Part shown: positions 25,962 through 37,900 of the stretch, in pieces
Position numbering within the stretch: the first letter of the stretch is position 1
Layout of the letters: each line of letters opens with the position of its first letter
NCBI GenBank assembly: GCA_019321725.1
Contig: CM033116.1
Coordinates: 3,344,642-3,408,641, forward strand
Direction: 5' to 3'
Length of the DNA: 64,000 nt
DNA from: Paulownia fortunei
Taxonomy: Eukaryota > Streptophyta > Magnoliopsida > Lamiales > Paulowniaceae
Notes under the pieces: model-generated
What the model saw: the letters and a program-made list of their open reading frames with translations, nothing else
Database searches by the model: none
Told to the model about the DNA's origin: nothing
Translations under genes and position numbers: made by a program

Positions 25962-28900
25962 TTTTCATTCGGGGTCTGAACTCTGATGAAATGACATTTG
26001 CTCTAATTACTATCATTTACCACTGTTGGTAATAAGATCTTGATAATTCTTCTTCCAGACTTATTTCATTTATAACCCTTTTATTCACTTTTGGTTTCTG
26101 CTCTTGCATCTAGGCGCCCTAAATGCCTTTGTCATTCCTGAAAGAGTATCACCATTTGCGGAAAAAAAAGATAGATTCCTCTTCTTACAGTAATCACTTT
26201 AGATATTGTCTATATGTATCTCAACACATTTGCAAGTAAAACGTGAGCAAGTGTGCATAATAAGTCCAGTTCTGAAAAATTTATGACTTGAAATATGTAT
26301 GATATTTGTTACTGTAGTGTAGTATGTTGATGATCATACTATGAATCTTATTCTTGTCCTATTCCATAATGTATTCCTTTCCTATCACATAATATATGTA
26401 TACCTATCTTTTTATACACCTTAACTCTCATTCCATGTTAATTTATTTACTTGTAATGTTGTTTTCTTTGCCAAATCTTTCGTACAGGTTTGATCTTTTG
26501 TTCATAATTTCTGATGTTAAAGAGTCCATTATCTTATGTGGCTTCACTTTGTTTGGTTGTATGTAATGGTCATATATAATGGGAATCTAAGCAGTAACAA
26601 TTATTGTTTTACTAGTTTAGACTTCAGTTGTTGCAACGTCACCATCATACATTGCTGAGGAAGTATGAGCAGTGAATTGATTTCACTTTCGGCTCTCTTT
26701 AGTGCTAGTGGATCATTGCACTGAAATGACATAAATGGCTCACTTATTGTATTTTTGGGTTATGGGTTTGTTTTTTTCCAGATAAACTTGAGTATTTGCC
26801 TGGATTTGGTTTTTCTTTTGTTTTATATATCCAAATGTGTGTTGTCGATTATCTGTGGAAAGATTGCTGATTCTGCGGGCTACATTGGCTTCGAGCAACT
26901 TTTGATGGTTGTTGATGCAGACTAGCTAGGTCATTTTCTCCTTGGCATTGTTCTAGACATTGGTTTTTTTATTGAAAACTTGTTGGGAATTGCATGTGAG
27001 TGGTGGTATATCTAATTTCTATGCTTTCCGTTTTTGTATATATTTTATAGTTCCTTTGCTTTATTGTTATATAGGACAAAGTACTCCTCGGCGGTGTTCA
27101 TTTTACATGTAAAGATGGAAAGATTATGTGCTAGAATTATGCGGCGGTGCTGACTCATGTGGATTAATCAAATGTTTTTATACATCCAAATACCGATCAA
27201 ATTTAATTTCTTACAGCTTTCCGCTGACTACTTATCATGTGCTGTCTGCTTTTAGATGTCTAATAATTTGATATTATGGTCTCAGTATCTAATGTATTGT
27301 GCCATCTGATTCGGAAATACTTACTGGAAGTCACTTACTCTTATATGCATTTTTCATTTTGAATTCACTTCTAAATGTTGCATCTTAACTTATCTTTCAG
27401 CATAAAATATGAAACATATTCTTGTCTTTACACATAGTTTGCATATTTATATCAAGGTAATCCTGAAGGTCACATGTGGAATTTTGAATGTCATGTTCAT
27501 GTGACATGTAGGACTAAGTGCTATACCTTTCATCCTTCAGCACATGTAGAGATTATCTGAATGCTTGGATTCAGCTTTTGTTGGGAAAAAGGTTGTTTTG
27601 TTGTATATGTGTGTACTTATTTATGTAACTTTGTTACATGAGTTTTCAAGACGTAACTTTTAGCTAGTTTAATATGATATTATGGCTTTCCTTTTAAGTT
27701 CACTGGGCTGATAAGGCTGAAGAAACTTCATATTGGAACAATTAGTTGCATTCTCATCTTATTATTATTGGGTACCGTCTTGAAATCCCTCTGAAGAATA
27801 TTATGATTATTCGCCTTTTTCTTGTTGAGGAACTGCATATATTGTATTCTATATTGAATTGCATACATACAAAGTATGTTAGTGTGTGACCTTGCTGTTT
27901 GCTCGTCTTGTGAAGCAATTCATTTTGAGTAATGACACTGTTGTTTACTGGGAATCAATGTCTGAATTTCAAGAACAGCTTTGGAAGTCTTTCGCATTTA
28001 GATCCTACGAAATGTTTGTTCTCCTGCAACTGTTTATTGCTCCCCTTAATATGTTTTAACCTAGTGGTAGCTCTTGAAAGTGAAGGAGTTGTCCATTATT
28101 GAGTGCTTTCATTTCTCATTTACGTTCCTTGTATGGTCATTACTTAGATTTATTACCAGTAGTTGTGTATTTATGTAGATCTGAAATATTGAATGCACAA
28201 ATTGGTTTGCACATTACTGGAGATTTATGTGCCATAAATAATTCATTCTGTACATGCTTGACTCCCATTACCTCCATTGCTGCTGAGTCAATCATTTGCC
28301 AGGAACTGTGACATACTATGTTTTAAGGTTTCACTTATGTTGTATGCTTGTGCTATTACATAAATCTTAAGTGATATTCTTAGCCCACAATCAATTGGCT
28401 CAGTCCTTTGCCATGGTACAGTGTAGGGTTTAGGGTTGAAACAAGAATCTTGCATACCTTTCTCTATTAGTAACTTACCTCCCTCGCTAACATTTCCTAT
28501 AACAACTGATTGGTTTTTGTGCAAAGTTTCAGTTTCTATAAATGTCATTTTTTTCTGAAACTAACAAACGGCATGAATATGAATATCTATATTTTGTTCA
28601 AACGGCATGAATATGAATATCTGTCTTGTTGTGCTTAGTTTTCAATATCCAATATTTGATTAAAGCTTTGTATATATATATATATATATATATTGAATGA
28701 AAGAAATGGTTGCTGCTTTAACTTTTCTTTTCTTTGTTTTCCTTATTACCGGAGGCAGTGAAAAGTGTTGTTTCAATGTCTGCCATGACATCAAGTGTAT
28801 AAAAGCCAATTTGGGCCTCCCGTTTTTCCGGAAACTTTGCATGCTGTTCTCAGTTGTGGTGAAGCATCTTAAATGAATGAAGCTGTCATTTACTTTTTTG

Positions 28901-29534
28901 TGGCATCATATTAATTATTACTTTTTTCTTGATCATTGCAAATCTTTTTTGCATCGGTTACCCATGTAAATTTCATTTGTAAAATATACATGTAGTAGAG
29001 AAAACACTAGTATTTGCAATAAAAAATTCTATTTGATTTTTAACGTTTGAAAATTATAAAAAATGTATTGTATAAACTACCTTTCTGACTTAATAATAGT
29101 ATCTTAGGAGCGTTATTAGTACAGTGGTTTTGTCATACCGTTAAAACATTATACTAAGAAAAAGTGTAGTTTATATATTTTTTTTGAACATATAGGATAT
29201 TTTATACTATTTTTCTCGACACATATCATGTGAATTTATCAAACATAAAATACATATATATGATGGTGTCATGAAGTAAAATATTACTATTAGTATGTGA
29301 ATACTATGTAAGTAGCATGTAACCAATTTGGTTATACATAGTGTCTTTATTATTACTTTGAGTTTAATTGATATATAGTAGGATTGACACTTGACCCTAA
29401 TTTGTCAAAAGTGGTAATCTTAGCATATAGTTCTCATTGGTTTTCGGACGTGACAAGATGGACCATTTGAACTGTGAAATGTGAAATTCTTGAATGAATC
29501 GAAGAATCCATCCAATGTCATTGAATCTCAATGA

Positions 29535-29578
29535 AGAGGGAAGAGGGAAGAGGGAAGAGGGAAGAGGGAGGAGGGAGA
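29535..29578. repeat. (AAGAGGG)n minisatellite
   Basis: Four near-perfect AAGAGGG units followed by GAGGAGGGAG. They encode a Lys/Arg/Glu/Gly-rich chance frame that is not treated as a gene. Confidence 0.85.
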
Positions 29579-29818
29579 TTAGTAGATCCGTGCTTTCGAT
29601 ACCCTAGTTTGAACTACAATAATGACCCTTTGAAGCTTGGTATTACAAAGGATGATGATAATGCCAGATCAAAATCTCTAATGCCAGAACCGATTTGTAT
29701 TGATTGGCACATTTGCCCCTTGTGCCAATACCAATATTCTGCAATTTCAGTGAAGGAAATTAAAAAGGAAAATTCTCTCCTCCACTAGCCATCATAGTCC
29801 TATGGATGAAGGTGTTTA

Positions 29819-29905
29819 TGGGCCATATAGTCTTAGGTGGGCTTTAAGTGGGCTAGCTACAAGACTGTCGCCTATTAGAAGCCCAATCCCTGCTTTGGAT
29901 GGGCT
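29819..29905. promoter_or_regulatory. Cluster of five TGGGCY (site II) motifs
   Basis: TGGGCC at 29819, TGGGCT at 29838, 29849 and 29900, and AGCCCA (reverse) at 29880, all within 87 bases. Site II elements are TCP-bound motifs common in promoters of growth and housekeeping genes. The nearest start is the RING gene ATG about 840 bases downstream. Motifs are seen directly; the role is inferred. Confidence 0.45.
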
Positions 29906-30740
29906 CCAAATAATTCCACGAGTTCTTTGAAAAGGTACTCCATACAATATTCCCAAATTTGACGTTTCCATTTATTATGGACGCATATTTTTAAAAAAAG
30001 ATTAATAGAAAGTAAAATATTTATGATATTTTTACAATTTGAGTGTGTCTGGAATTTTTTTAATATATTGAAATATTTTATGGTTTATTTATTTTTATAT
30101 AAAGTACTCTAATACTGTTGTAAATGTATGAATTGTTGGACATTTATATATTAATAAAATCCCAGCAAATAATTTTCTTATTAATTGTATTAATAAAAGA
30201 GAAGAAAAAACTATTCTGAAATCAAGAATTAAAACCATAAAATTTTATTACCAATTACCTTTAAAAAAAGGAAAAACTAATTGCCGCCACTCAACCAGTC
30301 TTTGACCGGAAAAAAGAAAAAGATAAAAGTCAACCCAAAATGCAATACGTACTACACCGAAAGCCGAATGTACATACACTCAAGCGGTCACAAATTTTCC
30401 TCTCACATTGTTGAAAATTAAAAAACAGACTTTTTCTGGACCAGGTGGGCATATGCTATACCGATATATTTGATCCGTATGACCGCCACAACTCCTCGGT
30501 TTCTTCCCCCTTTGCCCTTTCTGGCCCCCTCTACTCACCTCCTCTCTTTCTGGAATCAGAATAATTCTCCAGAATCTCTCATCTTTTGATCCTTTTCTTT
30601 TCTTTTTCCTCTTTATGTTACTCCATTTTCTTTATCTGTAGATTAACAGATACTTGTATATATATAGATTTTTACACAGGGGGTGCATATATTTTTTTTA
30701 TTCTTTTTTGTTTGTATAGAATTAAAAAACAAAGATTACC

Positions 30741-32753
30741 ATGTCTGCTGCAGTTGAAAGCGTCGGTCAGAATCTAATTGAGGGTCTGCAAGATCTGGCA
30801 GTCCAAGATCAGGTTTCGAACTGTTTGCCTCTGTTTTGTAGTTTTTATTTTTTTTTCTTGTTAGTTAAGTTATTTCTTGTTTTTTCTTTTTTCTTGATGT
30901 TCTGAGGGAATGAAAAAAATGTAACGGGGATGATGGTTTGTTGTTAGTTTGTTTTGGATCGATTAAATATTTAATTCATTTCACGGGGGAATGGAGTTTT
31001 TGATGATTTGATTTGATGGGATTTGTGTTTGCGTCCAAGATTTGATCTTTCCATTTCATATGTGAAGAAAATGAATTAAGGATTTCGTTCGTTTCTTCCT
31101 AATATCGTTGGATGTCTCGATGTTCTTATCCCCCACCCCAAGAAAGAAAACATAAAAAAGAGTAATGGGTATCTATTTATTGAACTTTTTCGTGTTATTT
31201 TGCCTGAAAATGTGCTTCTTTTAATGAAGAGTTGATTGAATCTTTGGATTTCAGAATAAAATGAAGGGGAATTGTACTGCAGCAGTGGAGGAGATTAACC
31301 GAGTTGGGTGTGAAACTAACACTACTAACAGCAATAATCATCATGGGGTTTGCGCAATATGTTTGAATAAGATAGTGCTGCAAGAAACTGCTCTTGTAAA
31401 AGGTTGCGAGCATGCCTACTGGTTGGTCTGAATCTTTATTTATTTACTTGTACTGTTTGTGAGGTGCTTAATGATGAAATCTCTATTTTAGGCACCTGGC
31501 ACTCTAGAAATTGATGTTGAAGTCGGAATAGAGGCCAGGAAGAAAAAAATAATTACTGAGATTAGTTTCTGTTGTACACATGGGTAATTTGTACATTGAG
31601 GAATGTGATATTCTAGTTTGTTAATACATGATTATGAGAGAATTATTGGCTCTTAACATTTCTTTATATTTCTATAGCAGATTTCATGGTTTGGAAGTGA
31701 TAGCGTGTTTTGAATCTTCTCTTGGCAATAAGAGGGCATGCCGCTATTGTTACTAATTTGTTCTTTTGTTAATCTTTTTTTGTTTAGCGTGACTTGCATC
31801 TTGAGATGGGCCTCGTACAAAAAGGAACCAACATGCCCTCAGTGTAAAAATCCATTCGAGTTCCTCAATGTCCATCGCACGCTTGATGGAAGGTATGTCA
31901 GCGCCTCTTTAATTTTCTGCAGAGGATGTTCTCTTATGGGTACTGTTATAATTGGTGTAGTAATCTGGGCAGCCTCCTAACTAATGCATCGAGGTAGGGG
32001 TAGCTAAGAGTGACACTGGGCTAAAGTTTAAGGACTTGGTTATGTATTGTTCTGAAGATTCGGAAAACTGGCTTATTAGTGATTTGTTGGGCAAGTAAAA
32101 ATGATGCGTTTGGTATGTCAATCTCCTTTAAGCAGAAACACTTTTAAGAAAACTGGCGGAAATGGTGCACCATCAGTTATTATTATTTAGAACACAATAA
32201 CTAACTTAAATAGAACAAACAAACAAACTGTCACGCGAGAGGATTGTATGATGGCAAAAGCTTAGAGGTGTTGGAAGATAAACTTTTGTTGTTTCTTTAG
32301 TCTCCATATCTTACAATAAAATTACTCTTTAACAGCATTCATGATTACATGTTCGAGGAGAGTGTCTGCCTTCTTCTGAGGGCCTCGTGGTTTAAGCCTT
32401 TGGTTGTGGTAGAACGAGAGGAGGTGGATGAGGAAACAGAAGACTACTATTATGAGGATGAAGAAGAAGATTTAGACGAGGTCTACTTAGGTAGTTCCTC
32501 GAGTCTCCGCATTGGAAACCGAAGATGGGGAGACAATGGATATGTTAGGGGAGGAAGGCAAGAAGCAAGGCCTGTTTATCGCCCGAACCTCCAGGATTCA
32601 GGTGCTGGTCCATCTCGCCAGCCTAAGAAGAAAGAGACTCCTGTTAAAGAAACAGTTGGCCGACGTGCAAAAAGGGCTTTGAAACGTGAAGCTGCTGACA
32701 AGGCGGCTGCAGCAAAGCATCAGCAGCATTTGGTGAGATTGGGGCGCATTTAG
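30741..32753 (+). CDS. C3HC4 RING-finger protein (RING/U-box superfamily, probable E3 ligase)
   Basis: Four exons, 30741-30812, 31255-31421, 31788-31892 and 32336-32753, join in phase to 253 residues. The RING spans residues 57-99: CAIC, then CEH at 75-77, C80, C83, and CPQC at 96-99, a complete C3HC4 zinc ligand set. After it come a conserved LDGSIHDYMFEESVCLLLRA stretch, an acidic block (about 138-165) rich in Glu/Asp/Tyr, and a basic Ala/Lys-rich tail ending HLVRLGRI. This layout matches an uncharacterised plant RING family (Arabidopsis At3g05545-like). The predicted role is ubiquitin transfer; substrates are unknown. Cys80 is split by the second intron. Retaining the third intron would give a different, hydrophobic C terminus (see findings). 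Confidence 0.9.
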
Positions 32754-34934
32754 ATCTGATTGTGATGGTGAAAACACCCAGAGCCTGGTGCCCAGGCACT
32801 TTGTACAGTATTTCCGTGCCTTTGTCTGTGAAATAAGGATACCAGATGTGGGACTTGAAAACACGGCTGCATCATGTATATTGCGCCATCTGTCCCACCT
32901 TGATTTTGTTGCTGTTGCCTAAGTACTGTAAATTTGTTCGAATAAACTAATTCTAATTTCAGATTCCTCCTCTTTGTTTCATTTTTAAATAATAAGGTTT
33001 AGGTTTGCTTTAGATTTTGTTGGACCATCATATTGAAATATTTGGTGCTAGTATGATATTGTCTTAGAGTTTCACCAAATGTGATTACAGTTACTTTACT
33101 GATATTGAGTGTCAACTGTAACCTCAGAACCACTGAACCCCAGTGCAGAAGTTCATAAGAACACAGTTATTACTAGATCTTTCTTTTCCAGAAAGGTTGA
33201 ACATAATAGGAGCAGGCATGCCCTTGTCTTCCAAAATGATGTATTTTTCAAACCAAAATGGTTGCTGCCCTGCCAGTGAGCCTATCATAGTTGTGCTAGG
33301 CAGGCGAGCAATAAAAAATTGATTTGTTGGCTAAGTTGGATAGATGAAATGAAAACCACGAGAGCATGGGAGACAGGAGATAATGAATAGGAAAAAGCTG
33401 GGGGGCTCCAGTTCTTTCACTGGAGCAAGGCTGTGTCACAGGAAGTGGAATAAGCTGCATTCTCAAGCAAAATCACCATCTCCAACGAACCACATACTAC
33501 TATTTCACATCACTGTTCTCTTTATTTCCCATTCTGTCAACTACTGCTGAGATCTACTTTTCAACTTCTACAGTGATTCGGTAACTAACACGCACAGAGT
33601 GACTCCAAAACCCCAATTGTATTCTATTGCCATTTTTCCTCTTCAAAAGTCTACGTTCATATTTTGATTTTTAAGAGTCTTTTGGCATTCCCCACAGGAG
33701 GAAAATGAGAGTAATTTCTCAGGAAAGGAAGAGGGAAGAAGTAAAAGAAGCAAACTAACACTCCGTCAATCTTGCGAGAAACATTAAGCTTGAGGCCCCT
33801 GGAATGGGCTATGCACAGATGGTTGATACGTGCATGAGGAGCATGCAGCAGTTTACAGAGTCTTTGGCGAAACTGAAGCTTCTAATGGATTTAGGCAAAG
33901 ATGTGAAGTTAATAACTTCACCTGGAATATGTACGGCTTCATTAAATATGCAACCATGTCTAGAGTCACAGGTTTGTGCAACAAGTGAATGAGGCAAACT
34001 GCAGATATTCCTTGCTGGGACACAGATTTAACACTGGCTGTGGTTCATGCTCCCATTTCAACTTTAATATTTGGAAACTTTGAGATCAGCTGGAGTTGCT
34101 TGTTTTTGAGGCCTTCACAAGGATTGCACAAACACAAAGTAAAGAGACAAACAACACACATCAGAAGAAAGATATGGTTTTCGTCAAAAGTCAATCCTTT
34201 TTTAGGCCTCTAACATCAATACAATGAAATGGCATTCTTTTGTACGAAAAAGGGTTCCAGGATTGGTTTTTCTCTACTTCGATTGTTTCAAAACATAGAA
34301 TTCGTATCCATCTAATGAAATAGTTCGGCGCCCTAGTAGTGAAAACCGTGCAAACTCTTCAAGTAGAGATTTGCAAATTTTTTATTTAATTTTTGAATAA
34401 GGGATTGTAAGCATCCAATATTTCAATTAACATAAAGATGGAACGAACTGAACTAGGTCATTTGGCCTCAAATACAACCCAGAAAAAGAAACCCATTTTC
34501 TGACCAACACCTGATCAAACCAAAGGCAAATACACTAGTTTTGTGACAAAAGGCCTTCAACATACACTAGGGAATAGGCATGTTGCAGCAAATAATAGCA
34601 GTATATGGCATAACAATTGTCAACAAACTCCACAAGGTACAAATCAAACATGCTTTAATATTGTTTAACCAACTCCTTGTCCACCAGTTTGCAGACAAAT
34701 TCTAAGATAGTTTTATTAATCCTTATATGGCATCGTGCACTGAAAAAAACTTATACTAACATGAATTCCACAGCCTATACACTCCAAAACATAAAAAACA
34801 AAACAAGAACTTTAAGGGGAGGCTGCTCCAAGCAAATGGCAAATATGAAATCCATCTATATACTATTCAGCAGAGAATATACAAGGGAATGATGTCTGTG
34901 TTTCCTTTTAAACTCACATCAGAAGCACCAATGG
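32754..34934. other. Convergent spacer between the RING and RhoGAP genes
   Basis: It holds the RING 3' UTR (to about 32990) and, at the right end, the RhoGAP 3' UTR. In between, a frame open from 33759 to a stop at 33992 (ATG at 33804, 62 codons) has plausible amino-acid composition but no family I recognise, so it is not called as a gene. No tRNA or element ends were seen. Confidence 0.45.
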
Positions 34935-37900
34935 TTAGCTCCATGGAGGAGATGAGGGTTTATACACAAAATCTTGAGGTGTGGATCCATAGTTTAAATC
35001 CAGGTTGTGGAGTTGTTCCATCAACTGAGACCTCCTTTCCTTGAAAAAGTCAAGACGGGTTGTCAATTCTACCAAAGTTGAGGATGCTGCTGATGGATGT
35101 CGAGGATAATCCATCACCTGTGGTAAAAATCAAGTCCTGATATTGGTAGTGCTTTTCTGTAAAACTATTGATGATGACTTCTTTACAGTGCCAAATAAAT
35201 TTCAAGACTTAATACCGTTCCGAATATATACCAACACCAAAACAGACTCATCTGGAAAGGCTAAGGTATGCAATGTGATGTCACATAACATGTTCATTTT
35301 GACACTAGTCTTTCTGCGAAACAAATTGACACACACAGATCCCACTTTTGAAGAAGACAGTTCCTCTTTTTCAAAAAGAAATCGAAGTCAGTAGACTACT
35401 ATATTCAACATCAATTTTTGTAAAAGTGTATAAGTACCAGAAAGACTAGCTCCTTTTCAAATGAGGTTGACAACGTAATTGCGCATGAATAGGAGAGTTA
35501 GGACAGAAAAGGCTTGTAAGTGACACTTATCAACATGAAATTTGTCAGTGCCAAATATGATGGAGACGGAGATTTTGTTTCCTCGAAATGCAAACTCCTG
35601 TGACATGCCAAAACTGATAGATCATATACCCATACTACACAGGCAATGAAATCAATTTTGAATGGAGGACAAAATGCTGGCATAATTAACACCAAGTGCC
35701 ATGTAAGTACATGATGGGACTACAGACACATAAGTGTAAAAGGTCGAGGATTTATGTACTCCATGATAGCTATTCTTAGCACAAGAAATATTGATTGCGG
35801 TGCAAAGACAATCTCCCTAGACTCTATGGTATTGGAAAAGAATTCTTAGCCTCCCAATTCTAACATTATGCTTATGGGTAGGCAAAAAACTGCCAAAATA
35901 ATTTTAGCCTTACCTCAGCCGCCCTAGAAGTAGAAGGTAAAGATGCAGAATCGACAGCACAAAGATCGTCCAAGGATAAACTTGTAGATGCCTCGGTACT
36001 TTTAGAATCACTCAAGCTTGCTGACTCAACCAACTGCTTCCGAGAAGGCAGCCTACTATTGCCGCCAGATGTCAATAATTGTCCTTTAATATTTCTCAGG
36101 TCCAACCCCAACAACTCCTGCAACCATTATGGGTTAGAGTTGCAATATGAAATGAACAAGTATGACAAAAAAAGTTGATTTTTTGACATCCCATTCAAAA
36201 AATTGAAATGGATGTGGGTCCTAAGCAAATGGCATGTATGAAAGGGATAGAAAAGATACCACGTTTCTGGATTGCAATAAGCCTCCCTATAATGATATTA
36301 GAGGATAATGACAGGTTCTTCATCATCTACTGATAGATGTGGGTTGAAGGCTAAAAATGGAGTGGGTATGGCAAATAACAGTTAACATGTTAGGGTTGAT
36401 ATTACATGATGTAACTCTTAGTTCTCTTTATAGCAAGAGACTTGAACAATTTTAAATGGAGTTCATTTATTTCTCAAAGGTGCATATATTGAGATGGATC
36501 AGAACTACCCAAAAAATTCCATCTCACAAAAAGCTTGCTAATTGAGACTAAACCAACAAAGAGATATCATAAAGGGGTAGGCAAACCAAAAAAGAAGGTG
36601 CTCCTAAAGGAAAACTTCAAAACATTTGAAGATTTGAGGCAAACAAGCCAAAACTGAAAGGAGAACACAGGAATTACATAGAAATTAACAAGTTTAATAC
36701 TTAACTACACAATGGTAGAACTAAACCTTTTACAACAAAGATAACTCACAACGGAATGTTATTACCCAACTAGTATCACATAATAAAAACAACAGAAGAG
36801 CAATCACCTCGGTCCTTTGTTTCCTTTCATTGTTACAAACAGCAAGTGTTGTATCAAAATCTTGCTGGAAATATTTCCTGCATGTAGGATTAAGCTACAT
36901 CAGTAAAATTATACAGAATTCCATAAATGTTCCAATTTTTGCTCTGAAATTTAAGACTTTTAATTGCAACTTTAGTTTGACTACATCCCAAGACTTTTCT
37001 ATCTGATTCTCTTTCATTTTCTTAAACCCTATTCCACTCAAAACCAAGAAAAGAAGTGTCAAAATCTCTGCAGGCACAACCATACAGCACAAATGTATGT
37101 ACTAGTTAAGATCTAATCCTTCTTGACGCTTTAGTAGCTAGTAATTACTTGACAAAATGGTTGAAATGTGAGATTGACAAAACTGACCACAAAATAGGAG
37201 GATTTGGATAAAGTTATGATACATCTCATACTAAAAGTTTCATTGAAATAAGGGACAATTAAAATGTATCAAACTTACAGATAATCAGACAAAAGAAACA
37301 CTAAAGCTGCCCACATTTTCGTGCAGGTATGCAAATTATGTTGCAAGAAAAAAAAAAAAAAAAAACTTCCACATTATGTAGTATGCAAGTCTTGTCTACA
37401 AGCAGTATGCATCCCTTCTCAACTTAGTATGCAAAAAACAGGAGTTGAATTACTTAAGAATCAGAATGAGTTTCTGCTTATTCCCAAGTAGGCAGTTAGG
37501 ACCGCGAACTACAAGAACGAGAACAAAAATATTAAAGGGGCGAGCAGATCATATTCTATGATGCAGGAGATCCTTCGTACAAGTAAATTAACTTGAAGGG
37601 GTCAACAATCTCGGGCATGCATCTAGAATTCTTTTACATTGTAGAAGCTAACTCAGTTGTTTTGCATTGTATAACTGGCAGTTATCTTAGTGGGATAAGA
37701 ACGTAAATTGAATGACAAAAGAAAAATCCTAAGCCCATAAGAGGAGAAATGTCAAGATGATTTGAACGTATTTGACTCACTGATGTGAACTTTGATTTGC
37801 AGCATGTTGATATCGATCACATGCATCAGAAAGAGAGCCATAGTGATGCTGACGTTGCTGATTTAGCTGATGGTGAAGTTCAGCAACTTTCTGCTTCAAT

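Larger units (their letters stand above)
25962..30540. other. About 4.5 kb downstream of LRP1 with no recognisable gene
   Basis: The first few hundred bases are presumably the LRP1 3' UTR. From 26 to 28.9 kb the base composition is less AT-rich than in the desert, which may mean transcribed non-coding DNA, but no frame longer than 90 codons has coding character. Local repeats: AACGGCATGAATATGAATAT at 28567 and again at about 28600; a (TA)n run at 28671-28693; a telo-box-like TAGGGTTTAGGGTT near 28426; and a GAGGGAA heptamer array at 29535-29578. Confidence 0.5.

Noticed and set aside
29531..29788. 85-codon frame starting in the AAGAGGG repeat
   Set aside because: The N-terminal third is translated minisatellite and the remainder has no recognisable feature.
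29940..30130. Possible Stowaway MITE starting TACTCCATACAA
   Set aside because: Only the left end resembles the consensus; no matching inverted right end or TA duplication was found.
33405..33435. Short hairpin GCTCCAGT/ACTGGAGC as a microRNA candidate
   Set aside because: The stem is only eight base pairs with a six-base loop, far too short for a plant precursor, and it matches no microRNA I know.
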